Source: Gymnodinialimonas sp. 202GB13-11
GTDB lineage: Bacteria; Pseudomonadota; Alphaproteobacteria; Rhodobacterales; Rhodobacteraceae
Direction of reading: 5' to 3'
Length of the DNA stretch: 64,000 nucleotides
Assembly: GCF_040932485.1 (NCBI RefSeq)
Contig: NZ_JBFRBH010000001.1
Location: forward strand, 2,604,001-2,668,000
In this document: positions 16,917 to 26,594 of the stretch, piece after piece
How the letters are laid out: every line of letters begins with the position of its first letter
Position numbering within the stretch: position 1 is the first letter of the stretch
The notes under the pieces: generated by a model
The model's input: only the letters and a program-made list of their open reading frames with translations
The model's database searches: none
What the model was told of the DNA's origin: nothing
Translations under genes and position numbers: made by a program

Positions 16917-16941
16917 ATCCATGTTCCTTGTACAAATTTTA

Positions 16942-17059
16942 GAAAGCGGCGCCGGGCGCTGGGTTGAAAAATGTCCCGACGGCGATCGTCTATGTCAGTT
17001 TGAAAGTGTCGCCGGGGGCAGAGTTTGAAAAATCCCGACGGCTGTCGTTAATGCAGGTT
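16942..17059. repeat. Imperfect tandem duplication upstream of the porin gene
   Basis: Two units lie head to tail: 16942-17001 (60 bp) and 17002-17059 (58 bp). Both read GAAAG...CGCCGGG...TTGAAAAA..TCCCGACGGC..TCGT..ATG. They are followed by TTAAG-N5-CTTAA (17058-17072). Being 25-150 bp upstream of the porin start, they probably contain the promoter/5' UTR or paired regulator sites. Confidence 0.7.
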
Positions 17060-17164
17060 AAGAATAGCTTAATGCCCCCAAAGCGGGCAACTTGAGGGAA
17101 ACCACACCCCCTGATCGGGTGGGTTAGTATTTGGGTGTTGCAAAAAAGGCACAAAATCGCCGGA

Positions 17165-17857
17165 TCAGACGCCAGTTTTCAGCTGTTTCTCAAAAATATC
17201 TAGCGCTGAACGGGTCGAATCATTCCACTTCGCGGCCCGCGAGCGGAACAAAGTGGCCTCCGATCTGTGGATCAATCCATCCTCCAGAATCGCAAGGTGA
17301 TTGGCCCGCAGCGTCTCACCGGTTGAGGTGATGTCGGCAATCGCCTCGGCTGTGCCGTGGGCCACTGTGCCTTCGGTTGCGCCTTGGCTGTCGACCAGCC
17401 GGTAGTCGGCCACGCCCGCATCGCGCAGGAAATCGCGGACAAGGCGATGGTATTTGGTGGCAATGCGCAGGCGCTGGCCATGGGCCGCGCGGAAATCAGC
17501 GGCGACGGCATCAAGGTCATCCAGCGTACGGACATCGACCCACCATGCGGGCACGGCGATAATCAGGTCCGCATGGCCAAAGCCCATCTCGGCCAGAACC
17601 TCAACGGCCTGATCCCAGGCGGGGATACGCTCCTGCACCAGATCGCTGCCGGTGACGCCAAGATGGATGCGCCCTGCAGCGAGTTCGCGCGGGATTTCAC
17701 CGGCACTCATCAGACGCAGGTCGATGGGCAAGCCCGCAACCTCGGCCCCATAATCCCGGTCCGACCCGGTGCGGCGCATCTCGATCCCGCGCGCGGCGAA
17801 CCATTGGAAGGTTTTCTCCATCAACCGGCCCTTGGAGGGGACACCAAGCGTGATCAT
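17165..17857 (-). CDS. hisG: ATP phosphoribosyltransferase catalytic subunit, short form
   Basis: HisG performs the first step of histidine synthesis (ATP + PRPP). The 230-aa protein is the short form lacking the C-terminal regulatory domain. TLGVPSKGRLME at the start, the VTGSDLV segment and the DITSTGETLRAN phosphoribosyl-binding motif are clear. Short HisG requires HisZ for activity and feedback control, and hisZ is directly upstream with a 4-nt overlap. It is the last gene of hisS-hisZ-hisG; other his genes are elsewhere. Confidence 0.95.
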   Translation of the reverse strand: MITLGVPSKGRLMEKTFQWFAARGIEMRRTGSDRDYGAEVAGLPIDLRLMSAGEIPRELAAGRIHLGVTGSDLVQERIPAWDQAVEVLAEMGFGHADLIIAVPAWWVDVRTLDDLDAVAADFRAAHGQRLRIATKYHRLVRDFLRDAGVADYRLVDSQGATEGTVAHGTAEAIADITSTGETLRANHLAILEDGLIHRSEATLFRSRAAKWNDSTRSALDIFEKQLKTGV

Positions 17858-18951
17858 GCCCCTGCCCTCCGCAACGCGTGGACCTGTTCGGGCCGGATCA
17901 CCCCACCCACGGCCGGGATCTCCCGTCCGCCGCCAAGCTGGCGGGTCAGCGCATCGTAGCGCCCGCCGGTGGCCAAAGGCGGCAAACCGGGTGTCGGCGC
18001 GAGGAGGCCGAAGACGAACCCGTCGTAGTATTCCATCTGCGTGCGCCCGTAGGAGGCCTCGTACGGAATATCGGTCACATCGACGCCTGCCGATTTGAGC
18101 GCCTCGACACGCGCCTCGAAATGCTCAACTGCCGCCTGCAAACCCGGCAGATCGACTGCGAAGTTTTGCAGCGCATCCACGGCCTCGGACAACGGAGCCT
18201 TCAGTGCCAGCAGGCTGACGAGCACCTCGGCCTGCGTCTGGTCAATCGGGTCGGCGGCGGCTTCGGCCTGCAAACGTTCAAGCCGCGCGTTCATCTCATC
18301 GGTGGTGCGCAGCCCGATTGGCGGACCAGCCTGCGCGATCATCGCGGCCAGTCCCTGTTCTTCCGCAGCCTTCAAATATTCGGCGCGACCCTTGGCAGGT
18401 TTGCCAGTGCCGGTGAAACGGTCCAGCAAGGCGCGGAAGCGGCGCGGACGCCAGACATGGCGGCGCAGGGCGGTTTTGCGCGCTTTCGTCGTATCGAGCG
18501 CCTCTATCGCCGCCAGCAAAACGCCGATATCGCCCGTCACCGCACGGATCGGCAGGCCATCTAGCGCCTTGAGCATCAGGGCAAAAACCTCGGCATCGGC
18601 CTGTAGCGGGTTTTCACGGTCAAAGACCTCATAGCCCAATTGCAGATATTCCGTGGGCCGCCCGCTGCCCGCGTCCTGCATCCGGAAGACTTCGCCCAGA
18701 TAGGTGTAACGCGCAGGCTCGGCCCCGCCGTCCATGTGCATCTGCACGACCGGCACCGTGAAGTCGGGGCGCAGCATCAGCTCGCCGCGGTCGGGGTCGT
18801 GGGTAGTGAAAGCGCGGCCCCGGATATCCTCACCATAGAGGTCCAGCAACGTGTCAGCACTGACCAGCATCGGCGCCTCCACGGGCATGGCGCCCGCGAA
18901 AATGGCCTGAAGCGCCTCCGCCTCGGCCCGGATAACGGATTTGAGGGTCAC
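17854..18951 (-). CDS. hisZ: ATP phosphoribosyltransferase regulatory subunit
   Basis: HisZ is a paralogue of the histidyl-tRNA synthetase core that forms the octameric HisG-HisZ complex and mediates histidine inhibition. The 365-aa protein keeps synthetase-like segments ([43 protein letters not shown]) but lacks the anticodon-binding domain. It overlaps hisS upstream and hisG downstream by 4 nt each, so stoichiometric translation is likely. Having hisS and hisZ adjacent is consistent with origin of HisZ by duplication. Confidence 0.94.
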   Translation of the reverse strand: MTLKSVIRAEAEALQAIFAGAMPVEAPMLVSADTLLDLYGEDIRGRAFTTHDPDRGELMLRPDFTVPVVQMHMDGGAEPARYTYLGEVFRMQDAGSGRPTEYLQLGYEVFDRENPLQADAEVFALMLKALDGLPIRAVTGDIGVLLAAIEALDTTKARKTALRRHVWRPRRFRALLDRFTGTGKPAKGRAEYLKAAEEQGLAAMIAQAGPPIGLRTTDEMNARLERLQAEAAADPIDQTQAEVLVSLLALKAPLSEAVDALQNFAVDLPGLQAAVEHFEARVEALKSAGVDVTDIPYEASYGRTQMEYYDGFVFGLLAPTPGLPPLATGGRYDALTRQLGGGREIPAVGGVIRPEQVHALRRAGA

Positions 18952-20426
18952 TGGTGACGGGCGATCATGGCTTGGACTTCGGCCACGAGATCAGCCAGTG
19001 GCACCTCGGTCTGCGCGGGCTGGGATTTCCATTCCTCCAGCGTCGCGTCCTGCGCCAGCTTCGCGCCGAGGATCAGGTCCTTGAGTTGCACGACACCACG
19101 GTCCGCTTCGTCCGAGCCCTGAATAACCGCGACCGGCGACCGGCGCTTGTCAGCATATTTGAGCTGGTTGCCGAAGTTCTTCGGATTGCCAAGGTAGACT
19201 TCGGCCCGGATGCCCGCGTTGCGCAAGGTGGAAGCCATGGCCTGATAATCGGCCATGCGGTCGCGATCCATGACGGTCACAATCACCGGGCCTGCATCTT
19301 CGCCCTTCAGCTTGCCTGTCAGGCGCAGAGCCGACAGCAAACGGTCAACGCCGATGGACACGCCCGTGGCTGGCACTTCCTGCCCGGTGAAGCGCTTGAC
19401 CAGATCGTCATAGCGCCCGCCCCCGGCGACAGAACCGAATTGGACGGTCTGCCCCTTCTCGTTCTGCACGTCGAAGGTCAGCTCAGCCTCATAGACCGGG
19501 CCGGTGTAGTAGCCGAGGCCACGGACAACGGAGGGGTCGATGACGATGCGGTCCGGGCCATAGCCTTGTGCGTCGAGAAGACCGGCGATCTGTTCGAGTT
19601 CGGCCACGCCTTGCGTGCCGATATCCGAGCCTTCGGTCAGCGCTTTAAGGTTACCAATGGTCTGCGAGTTATCCCCAGCCGTGGCTTGCACAAACGCAAT
19701 TATTTTGTCCGCCTGTCCAGTGGATAACCCCGCCCCCTTGGTGAAATCCCCACTTTCGTCCTTGCGGCCTTCGCCGAGCAGATCGCGCACGCCCTGCTCA
19801 CCCAGACGGTCCATCTTGTCGATCGCGCGTAGGACAATGCCACGCTCGGCTTCCTTGTCATCGCCCGCCAGTCCGGCCACTTCCATGACGCCGTTCAGCA
19901 CCTTCCGGTTGTTCACCCGCACCACGTAGTCGCCGCGCTCGATGCCCACGGCCTCAAGGCAATCGGACAGCATCGCGCAGATCTCGGCGTCGGCGGCGAC
20001 AGAGCCGCTGCCGACCGTGTCCGCGTCGCATTGGTAAAACTGCCGGAACCGCCCCGGACCCGGCTTCTCGTTGCGCCAGACCGGACCCATCGTGTAGCGG
20101 CGATAGGGCGATGGCAGATCGTTGCGGAACTGCGCGGCCACACGCGCCAATGGGGCCGTCATGTCATAGCGAAGGGCCAGCCACATGCCATCTTCCTCGA
20201 ACGCGAAAACACCCTCATTCGGGCGGTCGACGTCGGGCAGGAACTTGCCCAACGCTTCGACCGTCTCAACCCCGGAGGTCTCCAGCGGATCGAAGCCATA
20301 GCGATTATAGACCTCAGCGATCTTGGCAAGCATCTGCTGACGCTCGGACACTTCAGCGCCGAAATAGTCGCGGAAGCCCTTTGGCGTTTCGGCCTTGGGG
20401 CGGGGCTGCTTCTTCTGCTTTGCCAT
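18948..20426 (-). CDS. hisS: Histidyl-tRNA synthetase
   Basis: This class II aminoacyl-tRNA synthetase charges tRNA-His. Motif 2 is seen in [21 protein letters not shown], the histidine-specific motif in [11 protein letters not shown], and motif 3 in SIGVDRLL. The C-terminal anticodon-binding domain follows. The 492-aa length is longer than the enterobacterial enzyme, owing to an alphaproteobacterial insert near residues 215-265. The start at 20426 ([10 protein letters not shown]) suits the family; an in-frame ATG at 20459 cannot be excluded because neither has a strong ribosome-binding site. It is first in the hisS-hisZ-hisG operon. Confidence 0.93.
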   Translation of the reverse strand: MAKQKKQPRPKAETPKGFRDYFGAEVSERQQMLAKIAEVYNRYGFDPLETSGVETVEALGKFLPDVDRPNEGVFAFEEDGMWLALRYDMTAPLARVAAQFRNDLPSPYRRYTMGPVWRNEKPGPGRFRQFYQCDADTVGSGSVAADAEICAMLSDCLEAVGIERGDYVVRVNNRKVLNGVMEVAGLAGDDKEAERGIVLRAIDKMDRLGEQGVRDLLGEGRKDESGDFTKGAGLSTGQADKIIAFVQATAGDNSQTIGNLKALTEGSDIGTQGVAELEQIAGLLDAQGYGPDRIVIDPSVVRGLGYYTGPVYEAELTFDVQNEKGQTVQFGSVAGGGRYDDLVKRFTGQEVPATGVSIGVDRLLSALRLTGKLKGEDAGPVIVTVMDRDRMADYQAMASTLRNAGIRAEVYLGNPKNFGNQLKYADKRRSPVAVIQGSDEADRGVVQLKDLILGAKLAQDATLEEWKSQPAQTEVPLADLVAEVQAMIARHQ

Positions 20427-20500
20427 GGCGATTTGAGGCCTTAAATTCGGGTCGCGCATCCTCTAACGGGTGGGGGGCGTAGGGGCAAGGAGCGTGAGGA

Positions 20501-20698
20501 ATGGATCAGCGATTGGAAGAGCAGGTGGCGCATCTGACCAAGACGGTCGATGAGATGTCCGAGGTGGTGGCGCGGCAGGATGCCGAGATTGCAGTCCTGA
20601 CCCGCCGGGTTGAGATGTTGATGCAGCGCGAGGCCGAACGCGAGGTGGACGCCAGCGGGACAGTGCCGCTGGCTGACCAAAAGCCGCCGCATTGGTGA
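20501..20698 (+). CDS. slyX: SlyX family protein
   Basis: The 65-aa protein is a single coiled-coil (heptads through LEEQVAHLTKTVDEM and IAVLTRRVEMLM) ending in the SlyX-typical PPHW. The cellular role of SlyX is not established. GGAG lies before the ATG, with a purine-rich GAGGA directly upstream. It is divergent from hisS with a 74-nt gap. Confidence 0.88.
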   Translation: MDQRLEEQVAHLTKTVDEMSEVVARQDAEIAVLTRRVEMLMQREAEREVDASGTVPLADQKPPHW

Positions 20699-20709
20699 TC
20701 TGAGGCCGC

Positions 20710-20763
20710 TTGGGGGCCAGCCCCCAAACCCCCGGCATATTTGCCGAACAAAGAGGGGCGGGC
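20710..20763 (+). repeat. Dispersed stem-loop element, copy 2
   Basis: TTGGGGG-CCAG-CCCCCAA forms a perfect 7-bp stem (20710-20727). It is followed by ACCCCCGGCATATTTGCC and GAACAAAGAGGGGCGGG. It lies 11 nt after the slyX stop and probably ends that transcript. It is the best-preserved copy of the element also seen at 3970-4022, 29525-29587 and 31589-31630. Confidence 0.7.
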
Positions 20764-20882
20764 TTGATCTGAGCGGCCAGTGGCGGGGAAAAGCGCCGGA
20801 TCGTCGGCAAAAACCGTTCATCCCATCAAGGTCTGGAATTGTTGAATTGACACCGCCGTTCGCACACGGCCTAAGGTCAGGC

Positions 20883-21302
20883 ATGATCAATACACGTATT
20901 ACCCCCGCCCTCACCCTTGCTTTCGTCTGCCTTGCCGCGCCCGCCATGGCCGAGCCTCAGTGCTCGGGCGGTGGTTATGTGGCTGATGCCGTGGTCGTCC
21001 CTGCGACCGAGATCGGCAATGTCACCGTCGCCACGCAATATGCGTGGGATGGGGGTGGCCGACTGGTCGATGTTTGCAACCTTCTGACCGATAGCGGTTT
21101 CTTTGCCACCTGGTCGCTCTTCTCCGGCGAAGTGGATGCGGCCTATCCCGGCATCTGCGTGTCGCTGACCAACGATGCGGGCGAGGAATGGTTCTCCTGC
21201 CAGACGCCTGAGGCCACAACGGCTGCGTTCAACGCAACGCCCGGCACCGAGGAAGCGATCCTGCGGTTCGAAGAATGGGCCGCGGAAGCGCCGCAGCTCT
21301 AA
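20883..21302 (+). CDS. Secreted protein of unknown function
   Basis: The 139-aa protein has a clear signal peptide (residues 1-21, APAMAEPQ). The mature part contains four cysteines (in PQCSGGG, VDVCNLL, GICVSL and FSCQTPE), suggesting two disulfides in the periplasm, and a C-terminal acidic helix. I recognise no family. It is a single gene that converges with the AT-rich gene at 21342 across a GC hairpin. Confidence 0.7.
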   Translation: MINTRITPALTLAFVCLAAPAMAEPQCSGGGYVADAVVVPATEIGNVTVATQYAWDGGGRLVDVCNLLTDSGFFATWSLFSGEVDAAYPGICVSLTNDAGEEWFSCQTPEATTAAFNATPGTEEAILRFEEWAAEAPQL

Positions 21303-21312
21303 CGACGCATAC

Positions 21313-21339
21313 TGGGCGGCCAAACCACTGGGCCGCCCA
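21313..21339. terminator. Convergent hairpin terminator
   Basis: A perfect 9-bp stem TGGGCGGCC (21313-21321) / GGCCGCCCA (21331-21339) lies between two convergent stop codons. No clear U-run follows, so termination efficiency is uncertain. Confidence 0.6.
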
Positions 21340-21341
21340 TA

Positions 21342-21923
21342 CTAAAGGTTTTCGAAAGGGTTCACACCACCGCTAGGCGTTGGTGGACCTTCGCTAGGAT
21401 TGAATGGATTGTTTTGAAGCGGTCCAGTTTGATTGCGATCCCAGCATAGAATTGCAGAAGCCAGAGCGGCATTGCTCCCTGAAAGCGATGTTCGGTAAAA
21501 CGAACCATCAGGAAAATTGATGGTAAACTGGGTCCCAACCTGAAGGGCCGTAACCAAATCCACAACATCTTCGTTGTTTGGGAGAATCTGCATTAGTTGA
21601 GCACTGTTGAGCGTGTCATTTGTGTCACGCGGAAAGGTGCGAGCAAACATCAAAAAGCGGGATCCATCTATTTCAAAGATTAGCGAGCCTAGATCAGCTC
21701 CGTAAGGCAGGGTGAAATCGTCTCGAAAGAAAAGAAAATCGATATTGTCGCCATAGAACCGCGTAGAGAACCAAGCATTCGTGTAGTCAATTCCCGCATA
21801 ACAGACACTTAATTGACCAGCAGACTCTGCCTCTAGGTATCGAGAAATCCATTGCTGCGAATTTGCAGGAAATGAAGCAAGTAAACTAAGACCCAACAAC
21901 GGCAAAACCTTGGTTGTGCGCAT
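21342..21923 (-). CDS. Secreted orphan protein, AT-rich
   Basis: The 193-aa protein has a signal peptide (about residues 1-23, FPANSQQ). The mature domain begins with ISRYLEAESAGQLSVCYAG and has a second Cys near the C-terminus (AILCWDRN); the tail is Pro/Gly/Asn-rich. The start at 21923 has GAGGG 6 nt upstream. Base composition is visibly lower in G+C than all neighbours and the codons used include many A/T-ending ones, a sign of recent acquisition or relaxed selection. No family is recognised. Confidence 0.68.
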   Translation of the reverse strand: MRTTKVLPLLGLSLLASFPANSQQWISRYLEAESAGQLSVCYAGIDYTNAWFSTRFYGDNIDFLFFRDDFTLPYGADLGSLIFEIDGSRFLMFARTFPRDTNDTLNSAQLMQILPNNEDVVDLVTALQVGTQFTINFPDGSFYRTSLSGSNAALASAILCWDRNQTGPLQNNPFNPSEGPPTPSGGVNPFENL

Positions 21924-21961
21924 TCTAATCCCTCTACCATCGTATGGCATGCAATTTGCAC

Positions 21962-24900
21962 TTAAACCTCTTCCACGTCCATCACCCCTTCAAGGCTGCG
22001 CAGCGCGCCCTTGATCTGGGGGGAGACGGGGAAGTTGTCGCCCAAGATCACTTCAACCTCACCCGGCAGGTCGGGGGCCATCAGGCAGAGGTGGATCGGC
22101 CCTTTGGCGGCCTTCGCGGCATCGGCGGCGGTGCGTTCCAGAAGGCTCTCGACCGATGAAATCCCGGTGGCATCGTCGATGAAGACGCGCAGGCCACTCG
22201 CCTCGCCCGCGATGGCGTTGTCGACAGGGGTGATCGCGCGGGCGAGCAGCTTGAGTTGATCTGCCTCTAGGGTCGCTTCGGCCTGCACCTGCACATTGCT
22301 GCCGGTTTCAAGGAATTCGCGGCTGGCTTCCAACGCCTCGGAGAACACCGTGATCTCGTAAAGGCCGGTTGGGTCGCTCAGCGACACGAAGGCGAAACGA
22401 TTGCCGCGCTGGCTTTTACGTTCCTGTTTGACGGAGACAGCCCCGGCCATCTTGGCCACGAACGGCCCCTGCTGCACGCGTTGTTCGACCTCCGCCAGCG
22501 TCATCACCCCGCGCCGTTTCAGGGCAGGCAGGTAATCGTCAAGCGGATGACCCGAGAAATAGAAGCCCACCGCCTGATGTTCCGCCGCCAGCCGTTCGTT
22601 CGGCAGCCAATCTGGCGGGTTCGGTAGGCGTGGCTCGGGAAGGTCGTCGCCCGCATCGCCGAACAACGACACCTGATCTGACGCCGCCTGATCGTGTACA
22701 GCACCGGAATAAGCGGTCAGGGCATCAAGGCTGTCGATCACGCGGCGGCGGTTTCGGTCGAGTTCATCGAATGCCCCGGCGCGAGCCAGCATTTCAAGCG
22801 ATCGCTTGCCGACGCGCTTGAGATCGACACGGCGAGCCAGATCAAAGAGCGTCGCATAGGGCTTCTCCCCCTGCTCCGTCTGACGGCCTTCTACGATCAT
22901 CTTCATCGCTTCGACGCCCACATTCTTGAGCGCGCCGAGGGCGTAGAGAATCTTGCCCTCTTTCACCGTGAACGTCGCCGCAGACCGGTTCACGCATGGA
23001 GGCAGGGTTTCAATCCCCAGCCGGTCAACCTCCTGCTTATACACGCCCAGCTTGTCGGTCAGGTGGATATCGCAGTTCATCACGGCGGCCATGAATTCGA
23101 CCGGATGGTTCGCCTTCAGCCAGGCCGTTTGATAGCTGACGACCGCGTAGGCGGCGGCGTGGGATTTGTTGAAGCCGTAGTTGGCGAACTTGTCGAGAAG
23201 GTGCCAAACCTCCAGCGCCTTCTGTTCATCGACGCCGTTTTCCTTGGCACCGGCCAGAAACTTCGGACGCTCGGCATCCATAGCTTCCTGAATCTTCTTA
23301 CCCATCGCGCGACGCAGCAGGTCGGCGCCACCAAGCGAATAACCCGCCATTTCCTGCGCGATCTGCATCACCTGTTCCTGGTAAACGATGATGCCCTGCG
23401 TCTCGTCGAGGATATGGTCGATGGATGGATGCAGCGTATCGCGGTCGGAGATCCCGTTTTTCACCTCGCAGAACTTCGGAATGTTCTCCATCGGGCCGGG
23501 GCGGTAGAGCGCCACAAGTGCAATGATGTCTTCGATGCAGTCGGGCTTCATGCGCCGGAGCGCGTCCATCATGCCCGAACTTTCCACCTGGAACACAGCG
23601 ACGGTCTTGGCGGAGGCGTAGAGGTCGTAGGTCGCCTTATCGTCTAGCGGGATGGCGTTGGCTTGGTTCTCCGTCCCCGGTTCGGGAACGTAAAGCTGCG
23701 AACCGTCCGGGCCTTCGTGGAGCTGCCGCCCACTCCCGTGGATCAGATCGATGGCGTTCTGCACAACCGTCAGGGTCTTCAGACCAAGGAAGTCGAACTT
23801 AACCAGCCCCGCCGGTTCCACCCATTTCATGTTGAACTGCGTGGCCGGCATGTCCGATCGTGGATCGCGGTAAAGCGGCACCAGCTCATCCAGCGGGCGG
23901 TCCCCGATCACCACGCCCGCAGCGTGGGTGGAGGCATTGCGCAGAAGCCCCTCCACCTTCTCCGCATAATCCATCAAACGGCGCGTCGGGTTCACCTTGC
24001 CGTCGCGCTTGTCCTGCTCCGTCTCGCGCATTTCCTCAAGGAACCGCGGCTCATCCTTGATGGCCTGCGCAATGCCCACGGGCTTCACGCCCTCCACCGG
24101 GATCATCTTGGAAAGCCGGTCTACCTGCCCGAACGGCATCTGCAACACACGTCCCACATCGCGCACGGCGGCTTTGGATAGCAACGCACCGAAGGTGATG
24201 ATCTGCCCCACCCGGTCGCGACCGTATTTCTCCTGCACGTAACGGATCACCTCTTCCCGGCGATCCATGCAGAAGTCGATATCGAAGTCGGGCATCGATA
24301 CACGTTCGGGGTTCAGGAAGCGTTCAAAAAGCAGGGAGTAGCGCAGCGGATCGAGGTCGGTGATCGTCAGCGCGTAAGCCACAAGTGACCCCGCGCCCGA
24401 GCCACGACCCGGCCCCACTGGAATGTCATTGTCTTTGGACCACTGAATGAAGTCCGCCACGATCAGGAAGTAGCCGGGGAAGCCCATTCCTTCGATGATC
24501 CCCAGCTCGAAATCGAGCCGCTTCTGGTATTCCTCGACCGACACAGCGTGCGGGATCACGGCAAGGCGCGCTTGCAGACCTTCGTTGGCCATACGCCGCA
24601 ATTCCGCGACCTCGTCATCGGCAAATTTGGGCAAGATCGGATCGTGGGTTTCCGCCCGGAACGCGCAACGCTGCGCGATCTCGACGGTGTTTTCCAGCGC
24701 CTCCGGCAGATCAGCAAACAGCGCGGCCATTTCCTCGGGCGTCTTGAAATAGTGCTGCGGGGTCAGACGGCGGCGCGGCTCAGACTGGTCGACATATGCA
24801 CCTTGGGCGACACACAGCATCGCGTCGTGCGCCTCATACATCTCCGTCTTCGGGAAGTAGACGTCGTTTGTGGCCACAAGCGGCAGATCAAGCGCATAGG

Positions 24901-25492
24901 CCAGTTCCACATGGCCCCGCTCCGTCAGCCGCTCCGCCTCCGGCGCGCCGCCCTCTCCTGGATGGCGCTGCAATTCGACATACAGCCGGTCCGGGTAGAT
25001 GGCCGCCAGCGTCTTGAGCAACGCCTCCGCCTTCGGCCGCTGCCCGCCCTGCAAATGCATCCCTACCGGTCCGTCTGGTCCACCGCTCAGGCAGATCACG
25101 CCTTCAGAATGCGCCTCCAATTCCGGCATGGTCACATGGGGCACCGAGCCGTCACCCCGCAGATACAGCGCGGAGTTCAGCTTCATGAGGTTCTCGTAGC
25201 CCTGCCGATCCTGGGCCAACAGCACCACCGGCGCTGGCGCACGCGGCTTTTCGCCCGGCGCCGCCACCTCGTATTCCAGATCAACCTGACAGCCCACAAT
25301 GGGCTGAACGCCCGCCTTCTTCGCCATCTCGGAGAATTCGAGCGCGCAGAACATGTTGTTTGTGTCCGTCACAGCAACAGCGGGCATTCCCGCATCGGCC
25401 ACCATTCCGGGCAGTTTCTTGACGCGCATGGCACCTTCAAGAAGCGAATATTCCGTGTGAACACGCAGGTGAATGAATCGTGGGGCAGCCAT
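21962..25492 (-). CDS. dnaE: DNA polymerase III subunit alpha
   Basis: This is the replicative DNA polymerase. At 1176 aa it is full length. The PHP domain begins at FIHLRVHTEYSLLEGA. The polymerase active site is visible as PDFDIDFCMDRR (about residues 400-411). The palm/finger region contains GPGRGSGAGSLVAYAL, and helix-hairpin-helix and OB-fold regions follow toward the C-terminus. It is the housekeeping DnaE and not the shorter error-prone DnaE2. It is monocistronic, divergent from a J-domain gene 140 nt away. The ribosome-binding site is weak. Confidence 0.97.
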   Translation of the reverse strand: MAAPRFIHLRVHTEYSLLEGAMRVKKLPGMVADAGMPAVAVTDTNNMFCALEFSEMAKKAGVQPIVGCQVDLEYEVAAPGEKPRAPAPVVLLAQDRQGYENLMKLNSALYLRGDGSVPHVTMPELEAHSEGVICLSGGPDGPVGMHLQGGQRPKAEALLKTLAAIYPDRLYVELQRHPGEGGAPEAERLTERGHVELAYALDLPLVATNDVYFPKTEMYEAHDAMLCVAQGAYVDQSEPRRRLTPQHYFKTPEEMAALFADLPEALENTVEIAQRCAFRAETHDPILPKFADDEVAELRRMANEGLQARLAVIPHAVSVEEYQKRLDFELGIIEGMGFPGYFLIVADFIQWSKDNDIPVGPGRGSGAGSLVAYALTITDLDPLRYSLLFERFLNPERVSMPDFDIDFCMDRREEVIRYVQEKYGRDRVGQIITFGALLSKAAVRDVGRVLQMPFGQVDRLSKMIPVEGVKPVGIAQAIKDEPRFLEEMRETEQDKRDGKVNPTRRLMDYAEKVEGLLRNASTHAAGVVIGDRPLDELVPLYRDPRSDMPATQFNMKWVEPAGLVKFDFLGLKTLTVVQNAIDLIHGSGRQLHEGPDGSQLYVPEPGTENQANAIPLDDKATYDLYASAKTVAVFQVESSGMMDALRRMKPDCIEDIIALVALYRPGPMENIPKFCEVKNGISDRDTLHPSIDHILDETQGIIVYQEQVMQIAQEMAGYSLGGADLLRRAMGKKIQEAMDAERPKFLAGAKENGVDEQKALEVWHLLDKFANYGFNKSHAAAYAVVSYQTAWLKANHPVEFMAAVMNCDIHLTDKLGVYKQEVDRLGIETLPPCVNRSAATFTVKEGKILYALGALKNVGVEAMKMIVEGRQTEQGEKPYATLFDLARRVDLKRVGKRSLEMLARAGAFDELDRNRRRVIDSLDALTAYSGAVHDQAASDQVSLFGDAGDDLPEPRLPNPPDWLPNERLAAEHQAVGFYFSGHPLDDYLPALKRRGVMTLAEVEQRVQQGPFVAKMAGAVSVKQERKSQRGNRFAFVSLSDPTGLYEITVFSEALEASREFLETGSNVQVQAEATLEADQLKLLARAITPVDNAIAGEASGLRVFIDDATGISSVESLLERTAADAAKAAKGPIHLCLMAPDLPGEVEVILGDNFPVSPQIKGALRSLEGVMDVEEV

Positions 25493-25632
25493 GCTGGTAG
25501 CCTATCTTGCGTGTCCAGCCGCAGAAACCCCAATCTGTGCTGTTTCCGCGATTGTTTCCAAACCAGTATATTGCCGCCGACCCCCAGACGCATTTATGCC
25601 TTATTTTAGTCACTGTCTGCAAAGTGCGTCCG

Positions 25633-26187
25633 ATGAAAATTGAACTGGAACAAGCGTTTGCGACGCTTGGCGTGCCTGCCAGCGCGTCTGCGTCCGATGT
25701 CCGATCTGCGTATCGGTCATTGATCCGTCAAAACCACCCCGACCATGTCGCGGGTGACACGACGGCCGCGACACATCGCCTGGCCGAGATCAACGCCGCC
25801 AAGGATCTCATCGACCGTAGCCCTGCTCCCACCATCGCTCAGCCAAGTCGCACGCCCCCAAAGCAGGCGCAAGCGGATCAGAGCGCGCCTCTGACGGCTG
25901 AACAGCAGCGCGCGCGCCGCGAAGCTGAGGCACGGGCGTTTCGCAAAGCGATGGAAACGCGAGCTCATGCGGACCTGGAGGCGGAACGCCGCGCCCGCGC
26001 CGCCGCGGACCGCCGTAGCAGCGCCCGTGAAAAGGCCGAAGCGCAACGCCGCGTGGAAGAAGAGGCCCGCCGCGAGCGACAAGCAGCCTTTGCGGCAGCC
26101 CTGCGCGGAACAACAGAAACACCCAGCCCAGTGTCGATCCTTGGCCGGCTGCGTGCCCTCGGGTCGCGAACTTCAGCGGGCGCTTAA
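25633..26187 (+). CDS. J-domain protein
   Basis: The 184-aa protein has an N-terminal J domain (residues 1-60) with the HPD tripeptide (NHPDHV) that stimulates DnaK-type Hsp70 ATPase. A long charged Arg/Glu/Ala helix, probably coiled-coil (about residues 85-160), follows. There is no Gly/Phe region or zinc finger, so this is a class C co-chaperone with an unknown client. The ATG at 25633 fits the domain start. It is a single gene, divergent from dnaE. Confidence 0.8.
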   Translation: MKIELEQAFATLGVPASASASDVRSAYRSLIRQNHPDHVAGDTTAATHRLAEINAAKDLIDRSPAPTIAQPSRTPPKQAQADQSAPLTAEQQRARREAEARAFRKAMETRAHADLEAERRARAAADRRSSAREKAEAQRRVEEEARRERQAAFAAALRGTTETPSPVSILGRLRALGSRTSAGA

Positions 26188-26427
26188 TTGCGCCTGTAAA
26201 CCACCCGCCGCACATCCCGCAAAAATCGCAATCTGGCGGTTGAAGCCGCCACCGCTCAACCATTGCGAAAGAGAATCGTGTCATTTCGGTCATACCGGGG
26301 AGGGCTTGCGCCTCTTTCCCCCGGACATGGTGTATACAACCGCCCGCGCCAGACTGTAGCTACCCTATACCGGACGCTGGGGACCGCGGTCGGACGAATG
26401 TAAAGAAATGTCGGGAAAACCGATCTG
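26188..26427. other. Intergenic stretch before a small membrane protein gene
   Basis: No gene is seen. It holds a hairpin TGGCGG (26234-26239) / CCGCCA (26246-26251) that may end the J-domain transcript, and a TATACA hexamer (26333-26338) that could be part of a promoter for the small gene at 26428. I could not find a well-spaced -35 partner. Confidence 0.4.
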
Positions 26428-26583
26428 ATGGACCGTTTTGTAATCAATTCCGTTGTTGCTCTTGGCACCGGACTGTCGCTCGTACTCCTTGTCGGCCTGG
26501 TGGAGCTTCAGCCCGTGGGCGCCAGCACCGAGGGCTATGAAACTGTCCTGACCACCGACGCTGGCAAAATCTCGAACACGTAA
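26428..26583 (+). CDS. 51-aa single-pass membrane protein (putative)
   Basis: The short frame translates to a protein starting MDRFVINSVVALGTG with one hydrophobic helix (about residues 7-27, ALGTGLSLVLLVGLVEL) and a polar tail ending GKISNT. It has sensible codon use, but the only ribosome-binding candidate is a weak GGGA. It is bounded downstream by the ArsR control region. Function is unknown; coding status rests on composition and hydropathy alone. Confidence 0.45.
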   Translation: MDRFVINSVVALGTGLSLVLLVGLVELQPVGASTEGYETVLTTDAGKISNT

Positions 26584-26594
26584 GACCACAAAAA

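Noticed and set aside
21962-25492. Whether this dnaE might be the error-prone dnaE2
   Set aside because: The length (1176 aa), the N-terminus and the absence of imuA/imuB neighbours fit the replicative enzyme.
26306-26338. TTGCGC...TATACA as a sigma-70 promoter for the small gene at 26428
   Set aside because: The spacer is about 21 nt, too long for a confident promoter.
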